Shown here piece after piece: positions 12,850-23,813 of a DNA stretch of 64,000 bases. The stretch is taken from NCBI RefSeq assembly GCF_016808095.1, contig NC_068974.1, forward strand, positions 5,704,001 to 5,768,000. Direction: 5' to 3'. The DNA comes from Vigna angularis (lineage: Eukaryota > Streptophyta > Magnoliopsida > Fabales > Fabaceae). The notes beneath the pieces were generated by a model. That model was not told where the DNA came from. It worked only from the letters and a program-made list of their open reading frames with translations, and did no database searches. Each line of letters starts with the position of its first letter. The stretch's first letter is position 1. Both the position numbers and the translations under genes were made by a program.

Positions 12850-13290
12850 TATCAGTTCTGACGCAAAATAATATATTACTATACTTATGTAATCGGTTAC
12901 ATTAAACAGATGTAACAGGATTACAACAAACTCAGCTCTTAATTAAATGCTCACTAATGTAATCGATTTGCATTAAATGTTAGTCAAACATATTTAAAAA
13001 TGTGACCGTTAAAGTATTTTGACTAAGCTGAAAAACAGTTTTCAAAACTTAACAGACTTAATTGAATACACAATACATGTAATCGATTAATTTAACACTT
13101 AAAAGAATTTTGAAAACTTTTTCTTCTCAAAAACTTATCACAGCACATTTGAAAATGATATATGCAAACACACTAGTTTTAATCGATTCAAAAACTAATG
13201 TAATTGATTCAAACTAATTGTTTTGCCATAGTTCAAAACATAAGTTGTCTGATGACCTTAATTGATTACTACAACACTGTAATCGATTAT
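12850..13290. repeat. Cluster of TAATCGATT/TAATCGGTT motifs in LTR family A
   Basis: The near-palindromic 9-mer occurs around 12892 (TAATCGGTTA), 12961 (TAATCGATTT), 13080 (TAATCGATTAA), 13179 (TAATCGATTC), 13200 and 13259 (TAATTGATT variants) and 13281 (TAATCGATTA). The same spacing-rich cluster recurs in both other copies of this LTR family, so it is a conserved part of the LTR. Confidence 0.75.
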
Positions 13291-13600
13291 GTCATGCAGA
13301 TATGCTTTTGTGCATGTGGTTTTCTTTATACAGAAACATATAGTGTGCATACACAAATATAATCACATCATAATCACCATAGTATACACAGTATGTCCAA
13401 CATATGCATTTATCACAATATATGCATTTATCACAGTAAGCATGTACATATTCACATATGTATAACACAACACAGAAACACTTTTCTGTTGTGACATGAA
13501 AACATTCATGTGTTGTTGCTATTAATGTGTTGTCATCATCAAAAACAACATAACAGGGATTGGGTTCAGATATCACATTGCGCCCCCTATCAACAGAAAT

Positions 13601-14150
13601 GAATCAAGTGACACTTGTCCACTTATATTTTACTCACTTATGCACTTGTGCAAAATGTGGAAGTTATGTGTCTCTCTCCCATGTTTGACTAACCTAGGGT
13701 TTCTATAAGGCTTGATGGTGCCCATTTGAAATCCTAGATAGGTAGCCTTACCCTAATATACTATTTGCTCAAATACAAACCCAAATATCCCAGTTTACTT
13801 GGTCCAAATACAAATTCAAACATAATAGACTACTTAGCCCATTTACAAGCCTATTTATTATTACTTTGTACAAATGATTACGCACTAGGGTTGGCTCATG
13901 TTGAGAGTAGCTTAAGCCTACTGAGATCAATGAAAACCAAATGTATTCTTCGAGTAATTCCTTAATTGTTGGTCCCTTGGTCTAGGGTCTTCCATCATGC
14001 CCTCCGTCTTTATAATGACTTGTCTTAAAATCTATAAGGTCTACTGTTGAGTTCAGATACAATCAATTTACCAACAAGCATACTAGGTAAATGTAGTACA
14101 ATAAGTATTGTATCCATACAGATTTGGAAGAATACACAATGTTTAGAACG
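13601..14150. other. Intergenic, retroelement-like, no gene
   Basis: Moderately AT-rich sequence with text such as TTTGACTAACCTAGGGTTTC that looks like LTR or leader DNA of an old retroelement. No boundary pair or conserved protein block was found. Confidence 0.3.
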
Positions 14151-14258
14151 TGTTTGATTTTGAATAAAATAGTGTTTGATTTTGAATAAAATAATGTTTG
14201 ATTTGGAATAAAATAGTGTTTGATTTTGAATAAAACAGTGTTTGGTTGGAGTAAAATG
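14151..14258. repeat. 22-bp tandem repeat, about five copies
   Basis: TGTTTGATTTTGAATAAAATAG repeats head to tail at 14151, 14173, 14195, 14217 and (degraded) 14239 with one or two changes per copy. This is a minisatellite in non-coding DNA. Confidence 0.95.
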
Positions 14259-14349
14259 AAGTAAAGCATATTTAAAATGAAAATGTTGATTTCAATATAA
14301 TAAAGACGTGTTGAGATCAAATTTCACTCAAATTACACATTTATAATCA

Positions 14350-14790
14350 ACTTCATCATTTATTCCACCTACAAAAGTTAAAAGACCATAAATATTAATG
14401 GTGGGTTTCACTCCATAATCATCATGCAGATCTAACCTATATACATTGTCTTTGAATCTTTTGAAGACTTTGATAGGGTCGTCATCCATGGGTTGAGTTT
14501 GGGCTTCCTTTGAGTGGGAAATTTGTCTTTACGCAAGTGAAGCAAACTCAATCCTCTTCCTTAAAGATAATTGACTTTTTTCCCATGGTTGTTTTGCTTT
14601 TCTCTCATTTTGTTATTGTATTTGAATTTTTACCATTTCATACAACTTTCTCAAAAAATCAACCTTGGATACCTCTCTTTATCAAAACTATATATAGCTT
14701 CAAAAGGAAAAGATCCTAATAGTCTTGTTAACTACCTATTACAAACAAACTTAATGTAGGGAGGACATTCATCCTAAGATTTTCAATCAC
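14350..14790 (-). pseudogene. Ty3/gypsy integrase C-terminal relic
   Basis: Read on the minus strand across several frames, the region shows SPFEAIYSF, then LHEMVK-like text, then RKDKFPTQRKPKLNP, then DLHDDYGVKPTINI. This is the order of the integrase C-terminal region of plant Ty3/gypsy polyproteins, which normally carry a RKERFP-type motif followed by a GDYGVSATFNV-type motif. Stops and frame changes are frequent, so it is dead. It abuts a copia relic at about 14800. Confidence 0.75.
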
Positions 14791-14799
14791 CTCCTAACA

Positions 14800-15910
14800 T
14801 GTTCTTCTTCTCCAACTCCACCAACCTTATCACTATTGTATCCTAACCTCAAATGCCACAAGTTCACCAAATCCTAAGTCATCCCAATAGCCATAGACAT
14901 ATGCACAATCACTATTGTATCGTCTAAGATATAAAGATCGTTGTTTTCTTCACCTTAGCAATTGTAGAGTCTCCTCTAAGAATCTTTATCATTCCTTATT
15001 GAATCTTGGTTTTTGAACCAATATGAACAAACATATTGATTGATAAAATATTCACATTTAGCTCTAGAATATGTTAAGACAAGATCTTCTAAAGAGAATA
15101 GACTGTCTAGCATCTCGAGTTTTAAAGTTTAATACAAAGAATATTTAGTGAAATATCATTTAGAAGAGTATAACGTTTACACAATATGGACATCAAAACA
15201 TTCTATTAAACGCTTATAAGACAAATCATGGCGTGTCAAGTATAAAAGAGTAAACAACATTTGACAAAAGCGCGTTTAGAACGATATATATCTTATCAAT
15301 TGTCACTAGTTGAATTATTATATGAAACATGCTTCAACCCTCTATCAACGAATATATCATTAAATGCATGTACATATTGTACCTTGTCTACTCTGTTTTT
15401 TCTCCCTTTATCTATGCAGATATTGACAATACCAAAATATACTCAAAAGCACTGCATAAAGATAAAAAAGACATTGTGAGATAAGAAGACATTCTTGGAA
15501 TATTTCCTAAATCTTTATGTCCTACCATAGTTGTACAAGCTCTTGTTGCAAATAAATGTTGTTCTTCCCAAGGTGTAGAAAAGTATATATCTTCGTACAA
15601 GAAGCTACATACTCTCAACAAAGTCAACAATCTCTGAGTAACCGTCATCTTTTGCAGAAAATTATAAAAGGATGACTAGCACAAGAGAATAGAGAAACTT
15701 CTCTTGATATATTATCACCTTTTCTTTGAGTAATAATTTTCTCCTTAGCGACTTCCCTTGGTACCTTAGCACATTGAGACAAAATTATGATGCTCCTAGT
15801 AAAATGTTCGCTTCACCCTTCTTGATTCTTCACAATCCGAAGTCATTTTGTCTGAAAAACTTCTAGATGTCAAACTTGACATCCATGTCTTCAATTTCTT
15901 AAGTTTTTTT
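14800..15910 (-). pseudogene. Ty1/copia gag to pre-integrase relic
   Basis: Minus-strand fragments in the right order are a gag start (MDVKFDI near 15880), a gag helix block (AKVPREVAKEKII, about 15720-15770), a protease-downstream block (KILRGDSTIAKVKK near 14960) and the pre-integrase motif NLWHLRLGYNSDKVGG (about 14815-14865). The family is recognised from LWHLRLGH-type and KVLREVAKE-type motifs. Frame changes and stops are many. Integrase and reverse transcriptase are absent; the relic ends against the gypsy integrase fragment. Confidence 0.6.
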
Positions 15911-16036
15911 CTTGTTATGTGTCAATTGTTGGGTTCCAAAACACACAATAACAAGTTTGAAGGAAAACATTAAGATTCTATACGTAGAGAGTCTATCATA
16001 ATACAATATATCGTCTAAGTCCATAACAATCTCTCT

Positions 16037-16195
16037 GTGTATATAACCTAATCTAAGAGAATAACATAAAAATCATTCAAGAAAAAATTGTTAAGATAAT
16101 TGCAACAATGTATATATAACCTAAGCTAAGTGAATAACATAAAAATCATTCAGGAAAAAATTGTTAAGACAATTACAACAAACACGCACAGTCTA
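16037..16195. repeat. 73-bp tandem duplication
   Basis: ATATAACCTAATCTAAG...AATTGCAACAA from 16041 recurs from 16114 with a few substitutions. It is non-coding. Confidence 0.85.
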
Positions 16196-16199
16196 AATA

Positions 16200-17006
16200 G
16201 TCTTAACACTACTAGCCAGTCTCCAGTAGATTGTCTTTTGTTTCCTTCCATCAAATAGTCTACTCGTCTCATTGAAATTTTTAGTAAATAGTTTGTTCTA
16301 CATTATTTATAATCAATCATCACAAAAGAAATAATTGTATAAATTTAATTAACATTTTAGTGTTTTATAAATAAAAATGACATGCTTAAAACTAAAAATC
16401 TTTAAGATTACTAGTATAAAAGGAAAACACTACATTCATAAGTATTTATTTTCTTTTACATAAAGCATTAATTGACAAGAAAATCTTCATCGAAACAATA
16501 ATATATTTATATTCGAAGAATTGTTTACTAAGACTATAAATAGAAACATTCATTTATATTTCAGCTTAATTGCTTATGGGATCAATGTATTAATGTTGGT
16601 ATGATCGCATGTTCAATATGCATGCTTGGCTAAGTTCACAAACTTTAGTTAGAAGTTAAAATATATCTTTCTTGCTTCAATTTCATCATATATTCTTGTA
16701 AAAGAGGTGAACCAAGAAAAAGGTGTAAACCCAGTTAATGGGAATTGAAACGGAAGGAATCCTCGGGTACATATTTAGTCCTCATATTGTAATGCTCAAA
16801 CTTTGGATTACCATAATCAACACCCCTCATCTTAACTGGTTTTTTCTCTTCTTAACTGGTTTTTTCTCTGCTCCAACACCCTCCAAAAGAAGATGTCCAA
16901 CCTTTTCTCGTTGCCGATGTTTAGACCTTTGCTTCAGGCTCTTAGATGTGGCATAAGATGGCACCTCAGTTGATCCATAGAACTCAGCATACTCCTGTGT
17001 TTTCGA
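16200..17006. other. Intergenic and probable 3' UTR of the NHL gene
   Basis: AT-rich sequence without a gene. The part nearest 17006 would be the 3' UTR of the NHL-repeat gene, which reads on the minus strand. A short direct repeat TCTTAACTGGTTTTT occurs twice at 16829-16870. Confidence 0.4.
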
Positions 17007-17348
17007 TTAATGGTGTTTTCTTAAGAAAGAGGGATCCTTGGAAGAGCTTGATGTTATCTTTGCAGGCGTCATTTCTGAATATTTATCAGCTGTGCTTGGA
17101 GCATGAACATGCTTAGTTTCAGTAAGAAGTGAATCAAAAGCCCTTTGCCTATCTGCCATGGTGGCCTCTACCTCATCTTCTGGCATCTTAAGCTGATCTT
17201 TTAACGGTGTCAGGCCTCTCTTGGTGCTATCAGACTTGGAATGCCATGGTATGAATTGAAAGAAAGAACTAAATGTTTTGAGGAAGAGATTAGAAAGATA
17301 CAAAAGAAGCTGTCTAAAAGATGGCCATTTTGTCTCCTCCTTGTGGTC
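17007..17348 (-). pseudogene. C-terminal extension of the NHL gene beyond a premature stop
   Basis: The exon that ends at the TAA at 17349-17351 stays open in the same frame from just after that stop down to a second stop at about 17007. It encodes DHKEETKWPSFRQLLLYLSN followed by a hydrophobic stretch, a KRGLTPLKDQLKMPEDEVE block and a Ser/Lys-rich tail. This looks like the normal C-terminal part of the protein cut off by one codon change, or an alternative exon used when the upstream part is spliced differently. Confidence 0.55.
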
Positions 17349-20038
17349 TTAGCCTTTGAATTCACCTTTTGATGGTGGCTGCATTATGCATGAAGTGTAA
17401 TTAGTCAACCGACAAGAACATGTTTTCTTAAAAATGAACAGCATGACATCACTATTATTACAACATGACAATGAATGCTAAGCTCAGAAAAACAAGAGTT
17501 ATGCACAAAAGGATGAAGGAAAAAAAGGGTAAAGGGGAAATCCTACTATGAACCCTAAAAAAATGACAATATAGAAGGAATGAAAGAAAAACTATTTCAC
17601 TTTTGAAAATGAACAAGCTTTGTAATTCAAAAGAATGACCACAGTTTCAATTAACAGTACATTTACAAAATTGTGAGTTTTCTGCTGCCAAATCGTCATA
17701 TACCTCTTAATTTTATTCTATTATTAAAAAATTGTTATGGAAAATAGGCATAAATAGGCATACTGTTTTGGGGATGAAAGATGATCCAAATCCTTGCTGA
17801 AACCTGTATGTAGCGTATACTACTAAAACAGCACCAACAACTGTGAGGACATCTGCAGAAAATCAAAGAATGGAACTATAAATATTGAAGAACGCTGTAA
17901 TAGAGAGCATTTATGGATGGCAGACTCAATGTTCCTTTTCAAATTTACATAATGCCCATTTTCTTTCTTCAGTTTACTGCACAGCACTGCAGAAAATTCA
18001 CATTTGCCAGTGGCAAACACCGGGATAGATTTACAGAACAACTTTTTGACAAAATATTAAACAACCCTACCAAGGGCAACAAAATGTAGCTTAAATTCAT
18101 TTGTTTATAGAAATTTTCAATTTCTTTCATTGACCTCACAAGGGAGTTAATAGTAAGGATGTGCAGATTTCTCAATTGCAAAATCTAAATTCTGGTAGAA
18201 ATAAATATAACATCTAAGATACACTATGACCAGTAACAGAAACCATGCTGCTTATGTCAAACAAAAGGTTAAGAATTTAAACCTGTAATAGATATTGAAC
18301 TAGATTGATAATTGCAATCCTCCTGATTGAGAATGATTTGGCGAAGAGCAGCATTTCCTCTATCTATGACCAACAAGGAACAGATTGGGCGAACATACAC
18401 CACATCAAAATCATTTGAGAACTTAGCATCCTCACTGGGACCATCTCTGTAGCCTGCAACATTTGACTTTCCTCCAGCAATGGTTGTCACACCTAAAATT
18501 ATTTGCAAAACTTAGTATCTGATACCTTTTCACAATTCTCATGACTACTAATGCAACCCTTCTATATCCATGTTTACTGGTAATTTTATATTAAAACTCA
18601 GTGCTGATATTGTTATTCTTTACCAATGGACTGCACTAGTCCAGAATCTTCTAAACTCACGTATCCTTTTAACTTTAGTTTAACATATACCAGCATCTCC
18701 AATCTTTCTGATAGCTAGATTTTGAGTATCAGCAACATAGACATTCCCTTTATCATCCACAGTTATGCCTTTGGGATGATTGAAACGAGAATCACTTGGT
18801 TTTCCATCTACATGACCAGTGCAGCCTTGAAACGACCCTGCCACCAATCTTCCTCTACTATCTGTGCCAACAAGAAGACAAAACAGAGTTAAATATTAAG
18901 TCCGAAAACTAAAAACAAATCACTGTAATCACTCAATAACTCTAAAATTCTACTCCATTAACTAGAAAATTCTCTTGCTGATGTTGGCATGCTATGATAA
19001 ACACATAAACCCGTAAACCAAGTACAATAAAGCTTTTCAAGTTTTTCATTTTCTTGTTTCCTTAATTTTTTGCCTCTGCACATATTCAAAAGACTGAAAC
19101 AAACATTAGTTTTAATCACCATTCTTATTATGTTTCTCCAGAAAAATACAGAACCAAATTTGAAGAAAATACGAAATACCAATTTTGTATGCCAAAACTG
19201 ACATGTACTCAGCAATCATATTTGATAGTTATAAAAGGAAAGAGGATATAAGCAACCATACATTGGGATAAGGGCGGGGTGATTTGAACAATGTTGCTAT
19301 TAATTGCATCAACAGCAAAGAGTTCACCATATTCGGCAGAAACACGGATCCTATGAGGAACGACCCCTATATCATTTCCTTCAACAACAGTCTCCACTAC
19401 ATAACCATTCTCAAATTGAAGAACATTTCCATCTGAAAAGCAACAACGAAATCACGTGTTATAAACCACACCGTGAGACACATAAACATGTTAAACCACA
19501 CAAGATGAATTCAACTAATTGATTATCAAAAAGGTGAGAACATTTAAGAGAAAGCATCCAACCTGACTGAGGGGTCTTGGAGTTAGACCTTCTCCATTTG
19601 AGAAGTGAAGACAGATGCTCGATCAATGATCCTGATATTACAGGAACAAAAAAATCAACTTTGTGAACAAATTATATAACACATAAGGGATTTTCTTAAA
19701 GAGAAAGAAAGCCAAAAGGGTTAAATTTCACTGAAATTCAGCAGAATAAAAAAAATGGAAAAAAAAAGGATATAGAAGGAAAACAATCCCCAAATGCTCA
19801 TTCAAAGTGTCCAATTTGTGAAATCACAGATAGGATCAAACTTTAGGATACCCTTTTGAAAAAAAATAAAACAAATAAGGAAAAACCAAAATTTTAATAC
19901 ATGGGTACTTAAATGAGGAACTTGATTTTTTTTTTAAACAAAAACAGTTTTACCTGAAGGAGAAGCATGGGCTTGAAACTGAAGACAGCAAGTGAGAGCA
20001 AGCACAGTAAAAGCACAAAAAACAAGGTGATTAGTCAT
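17349..20038 (-). CDS. NHL-repeat protein, secreted or membrane-anchored
   Basis: Seven exons with GT-AG junctions and consistent phase: 20038-19954, 19631-19563, 19432-19262, 18861-18691, 18492-18283, 17852-17764 and 17378-17349. The product is about 274 aa. The N-terminus (MTNHLVFCAFTVLALTCC) is a signal peptide. NHL-type beta-propeller repeats follow: PHRIRVSAEYGELFAVDA, then FNHPKGITVDDKGNVYVADT followed by QNLAIRKIGDAG, then the DFDVVYVRPICSLLVIDRGN block. A hydrophobic segment (VLTVVGAVLVVYATY) near residue 245 may anchor it. NHL repeats usually bind proteins or ligands; the role of this plant subfamily is not known to me. The frame closes with a TAA at 17349 after EFKG, while coding-like sequence continues behind it, so the gene may be truncated in this genotype. 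Confidence 0.85.
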
Positions 20039-20724
20039 AGTCGTGAGTATGAATGTGTTGGGTCTATGGATGTTCTAGTGGGTTACACCAACAGCGCATA
20101 CGCATAGATTTCACAGTGATAAAATATTCTTCACTTTAAATCAAATTCTCACGGATTTCTTTTTTATATCATTTTAGAAAGTTTCTATATCATTTTAAAA
20201 AGCCTCTTACGAGATATTTTATTGGAATATAAATTCAGGTTTATTTCTTATTTTATCCGATATCTTATTGATATATAAACTCATGTTTATTTTTTATTTT
20301 ATCCGATGTGAATTTTGTTTGTATCCAACGTATTCATCCAACATAAGCTTATTTCTTCTCAGTAAATATGCAAGATGATAAAGGGACATGAAATGTAGCT
20401 TGAATGTGATCAAGTAGAAGCCATGAAATGCGTTCTGCGTCTTCTGCAACTCGTACACACACTACTGTTATTTTTTTATGTTATCTTCGCCACCGCCCTA
20501 GTGTCTTAGTGTCTCTTCTTCATGTTTAACATTTAATAAAAGAACATGGTAGTTAATTAATGATGTTTTGAATAAAAAACAATTACATTTAATTATAAAA
20601 GGGTTTATAAAAGGGATAATAATTTAAAAAAGAATAATTTATAAATAAAAATGAACATTAAAAGTTTATAGTTTTTTAATCACTTTAGAAGTCCTAATTT
20701 TTTTTAAAGTATTACATTGATCTT
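20039..20724. other. Upstream region of the NHL gene
   Basis: AT-rich 5' flank of the NHL gene on its minus-strand upstream side. TTATATCATTTTAGAAAG-like text occurs twice around 20165-20200 and TTTATTTTTTATTTTATCCGAT-like text twice around 20240-20305, so short direct repeats are present. No certain TATA box can be assigned. Confidence 0.4.
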
Positions 20725-21491
20725 CAAGAAATCAGAACGCTTTCCAATTAAAACTCAACAATCAAGTTATGAAATATTAGAATCATCAAAATCATTGAGA
20801 GTACAGAGCAATGTGTCTATATATAAATTTTTCAACTCTAACGCAATTTAATTTATTAGACATTTAATGTAATCTGTTAAGTTTTTCCTTCTACTTTTAA
20901 CACTTTTACATATGCATAAGATTTAATAGATTAAAAATGCATGCAATCGGTTAAACAAAATATACAAGCCACAATATTCAAAATATGACCGTTATTGACA
21001 GTTATGACTCTTCAAGAAAAAGGTTTTCACTTAAATCGCATTTTAACCGATTAGAAAAATAATATAATCGGTTAAGTTCCATACTTAAGCAATTTTGAAA
21101 ACTTTTTCCATTTAAAACACTTCAATGCACTCAGTAATCATGTAATGACATAGCAATGTGTTTTAATTGATTATACAATTAATGTAATCGGTTAAAACAT
21201 AGTTGGTTTGCCTCTGATAAGCATATACTAATATTTGATGAAGTTTAACAGATTATGCGTACAGTTAATCGATTATTTCATGCAGATATGCAATGTGCAA
21301 AGTGTTTCAACCAATGATTCATTTTCGATTAATGAATACATATATCAAACAGTTCAAGCACAAACACAGATATAATCACACAATTGTTTTGTCATTTTGT
21401 TGTGCAAGAAACTATAAAACTTTTCTTTTTCATCATCAAAAACTCATATGTGAGATATGGGTTCAATTGTACATAGCTCCCCCTATCAACA
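20725..21491. mobile_element. Truncated LTR of family A
   Basis: The text from TTCAAGAAATCAGAACG onward matches the copy at 24370-25158 and, more distantly, the copy ending at 13595. It includes the TAATCGGTTAA motif cluster and the shared end GTACATAGCTCCCCCTATCAACA. The left end of the LTR (TGGTAG...) is missing. A matching target duplication for the right flank TTCGT was not found, consistent with a deletion at the left side. Confidence 0.75.
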
Positions 21492-21529
21492 TTCGTAAAT
21501 GATGGGATGTTAAAGTATGAAATGGAAAC

Positions 21530-22310
21530 TTCTAAGTTATCATTTGACACTGATATGTGGAGTTATTTTATGGTTGTAAGTGTAGTAAAAGGGTTGGGGT
21601 ATCTTGGATTCAAAGAGTTGTGATACTGTGTAGGAGGGGGTTTAGTGTTGAAAGATAGGTTGAAGCTTTTGACTCATGCAATGCATATGGTTAACTTAGT
21701 GAGGCTAAATGGTCAAGTTCAAGTATTTGTGGTACACACAGTGTTTGAACCCCAGGTTATACAAATATTGGAATATTTTCATGATAAGTTAGTGTGCATG
21801 AGATAGCTGAGGATGGTTGTGATGGTAATTGTGACGGTGAGTGTGAAGGTAGGGTTGAGATACAAGAGGAAGGTTAGTGTGAAGTTGAACCTCTATTACA
21901 AGAGAGAAGTTAGTGTGAAGGTCAAGGTGAAGGTGAAAGTGAAGGTCCGATTCAGATATAAGTCGAGGTGCGTTAGTGTGAAGAAGGTGTAGGTTGCCTT
22001 ATAGGTTGTGGAGGTTGTCATGCACTCTGCAGAGGTCGCCCTACACTCTATAGAGGTCGGCCTGTACGGAGGTTGGCATGTAGGCTGCGGAGGTCAGCTG
22101 CACCTTGCGAAGCTCGACTTGAAATCTGTGGAGCTCGACCTGTAGGCTGCAGAGGTCGACCTGTATATCACAACACAATCATTAACAATACTATATTGAA
22201 TTCAAACCACAGGACGTAGTACCGGCTATACAAGAACTACTTCTTAAAGTTGATCAAAGATTTTGTGTAAGGCACTTCTATGCCAACTTTAGTAAGAAAT
22301 ACTAAATTTC
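21530..22310 (+). pseudogene. Mutator-like (MuDR) transposase relic
   Basis: Plus-strand fragments show KGLGYLGFKELWYCVGGG, then HAMHMVNLVRLNGQVQVF, then VVHTVFEPQVI. These resemble the N-terminal region that precedes the transposase core in legume MuDR proteins. An acidic/repetitive stretch (GAAGGTCAAGGTGAAGG) follows. At 22230-22300 comes ELLLKVDQRFCVRHFYANF, matching the RFC-RHLY-NFK motif found in the MULE transposase domain. The middle is missing or scrambled and stops are present, so this is a dead fragment. Assignment is from motif memory only. Confidence 0.6.
21995..22165. repeat. Degenerate 27-30-bp tandem repeat
   Basis: Units reading approximately GGAGGTCG(A/C)CCTGTA(G)GCTGC recur about six times. 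Read on the plus strand they give an acidic/valine-rich repeat (AEVDL-like), which fits the repetitive linker of the surrounding Mutator transposase relic. Confidence 0.7.
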
Positions 22311-23039
22311 AAATAACTAAAATTATTGGATATAAATTTAATTATTTATTGACAAAAACTTATTTGTTTAATTTTAATTAAAATTTAAAAAATATATTAA
22401 TAAATTTTAATAATTAAATATAGTAAAATTTAAATTAATGATTTAACTAAAATAATAATAGACTATTTTGGAATGTTAAAAATGTAACAATTCAGTTTTT
22501 TTAATACACCAAATAATATAAATAATTTTGTTTCATTTAAATACTAAAACATATAAGGCAAGAAATAGAGATTTATATGTAACGTAGTTTTTCAAAATTA
22601 TCAATTTGTTTTTCAAAATATAAAAGAGAACTTAAGTGATACGAAATATTTATTTAATATTCAACCTGATATTATATCGGTCCTCTAGTCCTTTCGTAGT
22701 TTTAGTGTTACTTTGTATTAACACATGCATCTACTTATGCTTACCTGAGTAACACAATCATAGTACAAAAGTAAAATCACACAACAAAAACTCAAAACAC
22801 AAACACAAAAACAAAACTTAGGTAGAGTTATTAAAAATTAAATTACAATTCTATATTATGGTCATAATAAAATATTTATCATATAATTATATTCATACTT
22901 CATTTCATAAAATAAGTAATAATGATACTTCATTTCATAAAATAAGTAATAACTCAAACCATCATATATTCTCATATGACACATTCACAATCTTTCATAT
23001 TCATCATACATTAGATAAAACTTCTAGAGGATACAGTGT
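22311..23039. other. AT-rich intergenic DNA
   Basis: Very AT-rich, with one 31-bp direct duplication at about 22896-22955 (ATACTTCATTTCATAAAATAAGTAATAA). No gene or element edge is recognisable. Confidence 0.5.
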
Positions 23040-23813
23040 ATTGATTATGATCTAAGATCATGCACATGTTATATTCAGTCTCATCTTTCTAAAGCCCTTG
23101 CCTTGCCATCCAGTGGCCATATCCCATACTAACTTATATAACATGATAAATCATCAAATGACTATATTATCCTTTTCGACTAACTGTCTGTTTAGGGATA
23201 ATAAGCAAAATTCATCCTTAAACTATATCCTAGAGCACCTTAGAGTTTGTCAAAACCTTGATGGTACCTCAAGCAGTCTAACCATTTCAACTAATATAAA
23301 GTTATGTCAATTTTGTCATAAACAACCTCAAACTACTAGGTAAAAAGTGTGTAATCTTCGTCTACCGATCCATTATTACCTAGGTGACATCATGTCCCTT
23401 CATTATTCGTGGCAAATGAGAAATAGTTCATGATTATTCTATCCCACTCTTATTCAGGTATCTCCAATTGTTGCAACATGTCTCTAGTATTTTGTGTTCT
23501 ACTTTGGTCTTTTGACAATTTAAACATGACGTTACATATTGGGCTACATCCCACTTTATGCTTAGCCACCAAAACGATTGATTCAGATATTTATCCATCT
23601 TAGCCATGTTAGGTGCATGCTAAGAGGACTTTTATGCCCTTCATCCAAAATCATCTTCTTTATCCTTAGGTCATCTAGGACATAAATTCTCCCTTTAAAC
23701 CTCAAAACTTCATCAAACCTTACAATAAACTCCTTAGCTTAATCTGTCTCAATCAACTCCAATATGTGTTTCAAACTAGGATTTGCTAAGTGTTGCTCTT
23801 TTATCATCCTAAG
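23040..23813 (-). pseudogene. Ty3/gypsy integrase relic (3' part of a split polyprotein)
   Basis: Read on the minus strand the text follows a gypsy integrase: FDEVLRFKGRIYVLDDLRIK, MILDEGHKSPLSMHLT (zinc-finger region), a broken CLTC-like segment, then GALGYSLRMNFAYYP and SKRIIQSFDDLSCYI (catalytic-core end, normally AYHPQTDGQSERTIQ). Stops interrupt most blocks. It continues the polyprotein relic at 25159-25863; an LTR of family A is inserted between them. Confidence 0.75.

Larger units (their letters stand above)
10149..13595. mobile_element. Solo LTR (family A), split by a nested solo LTR
   Basis: The element begins TGGTAGAATTAATG and ends CCCCCTATCAACA. It is flanked by an exact 5-bp duplication, GAAAT at 10144-10148 and 13596-13600. 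Removing the nested insert (10376-12352 plus its TSD) leaves about 1.46 kb, consistent with a single LTR. Near the left end is ACACCAAGAGAGGGGTGAATTGG; the right third is studded with TAATCGATT/TAATCGGTT motifs. A truncated copy lies at 20725-21491 and another at 23814-25158. No internal coding domain is present here, so recombination to a solo LTR is inferred. The orientation and lineage (copia versus gypsy) are not determined. Confidence 0.8.

Noticed and set aside
12850..13290. TAATCGATT-type repeats as a CRISPR array or iteron origin
   Set aside because: The organism is a plant, spacing is irregular, and the words are part of an LTR family present three times.
21476..21491. CTCCCCCTATC as the polypurine tract of a Sirevirus on the minus strand
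   Set aside because: The 5-bp TSDs of the two better copies lie after CAACA, so this purine run is inside the LTR end and cannot be the tract preceding it.
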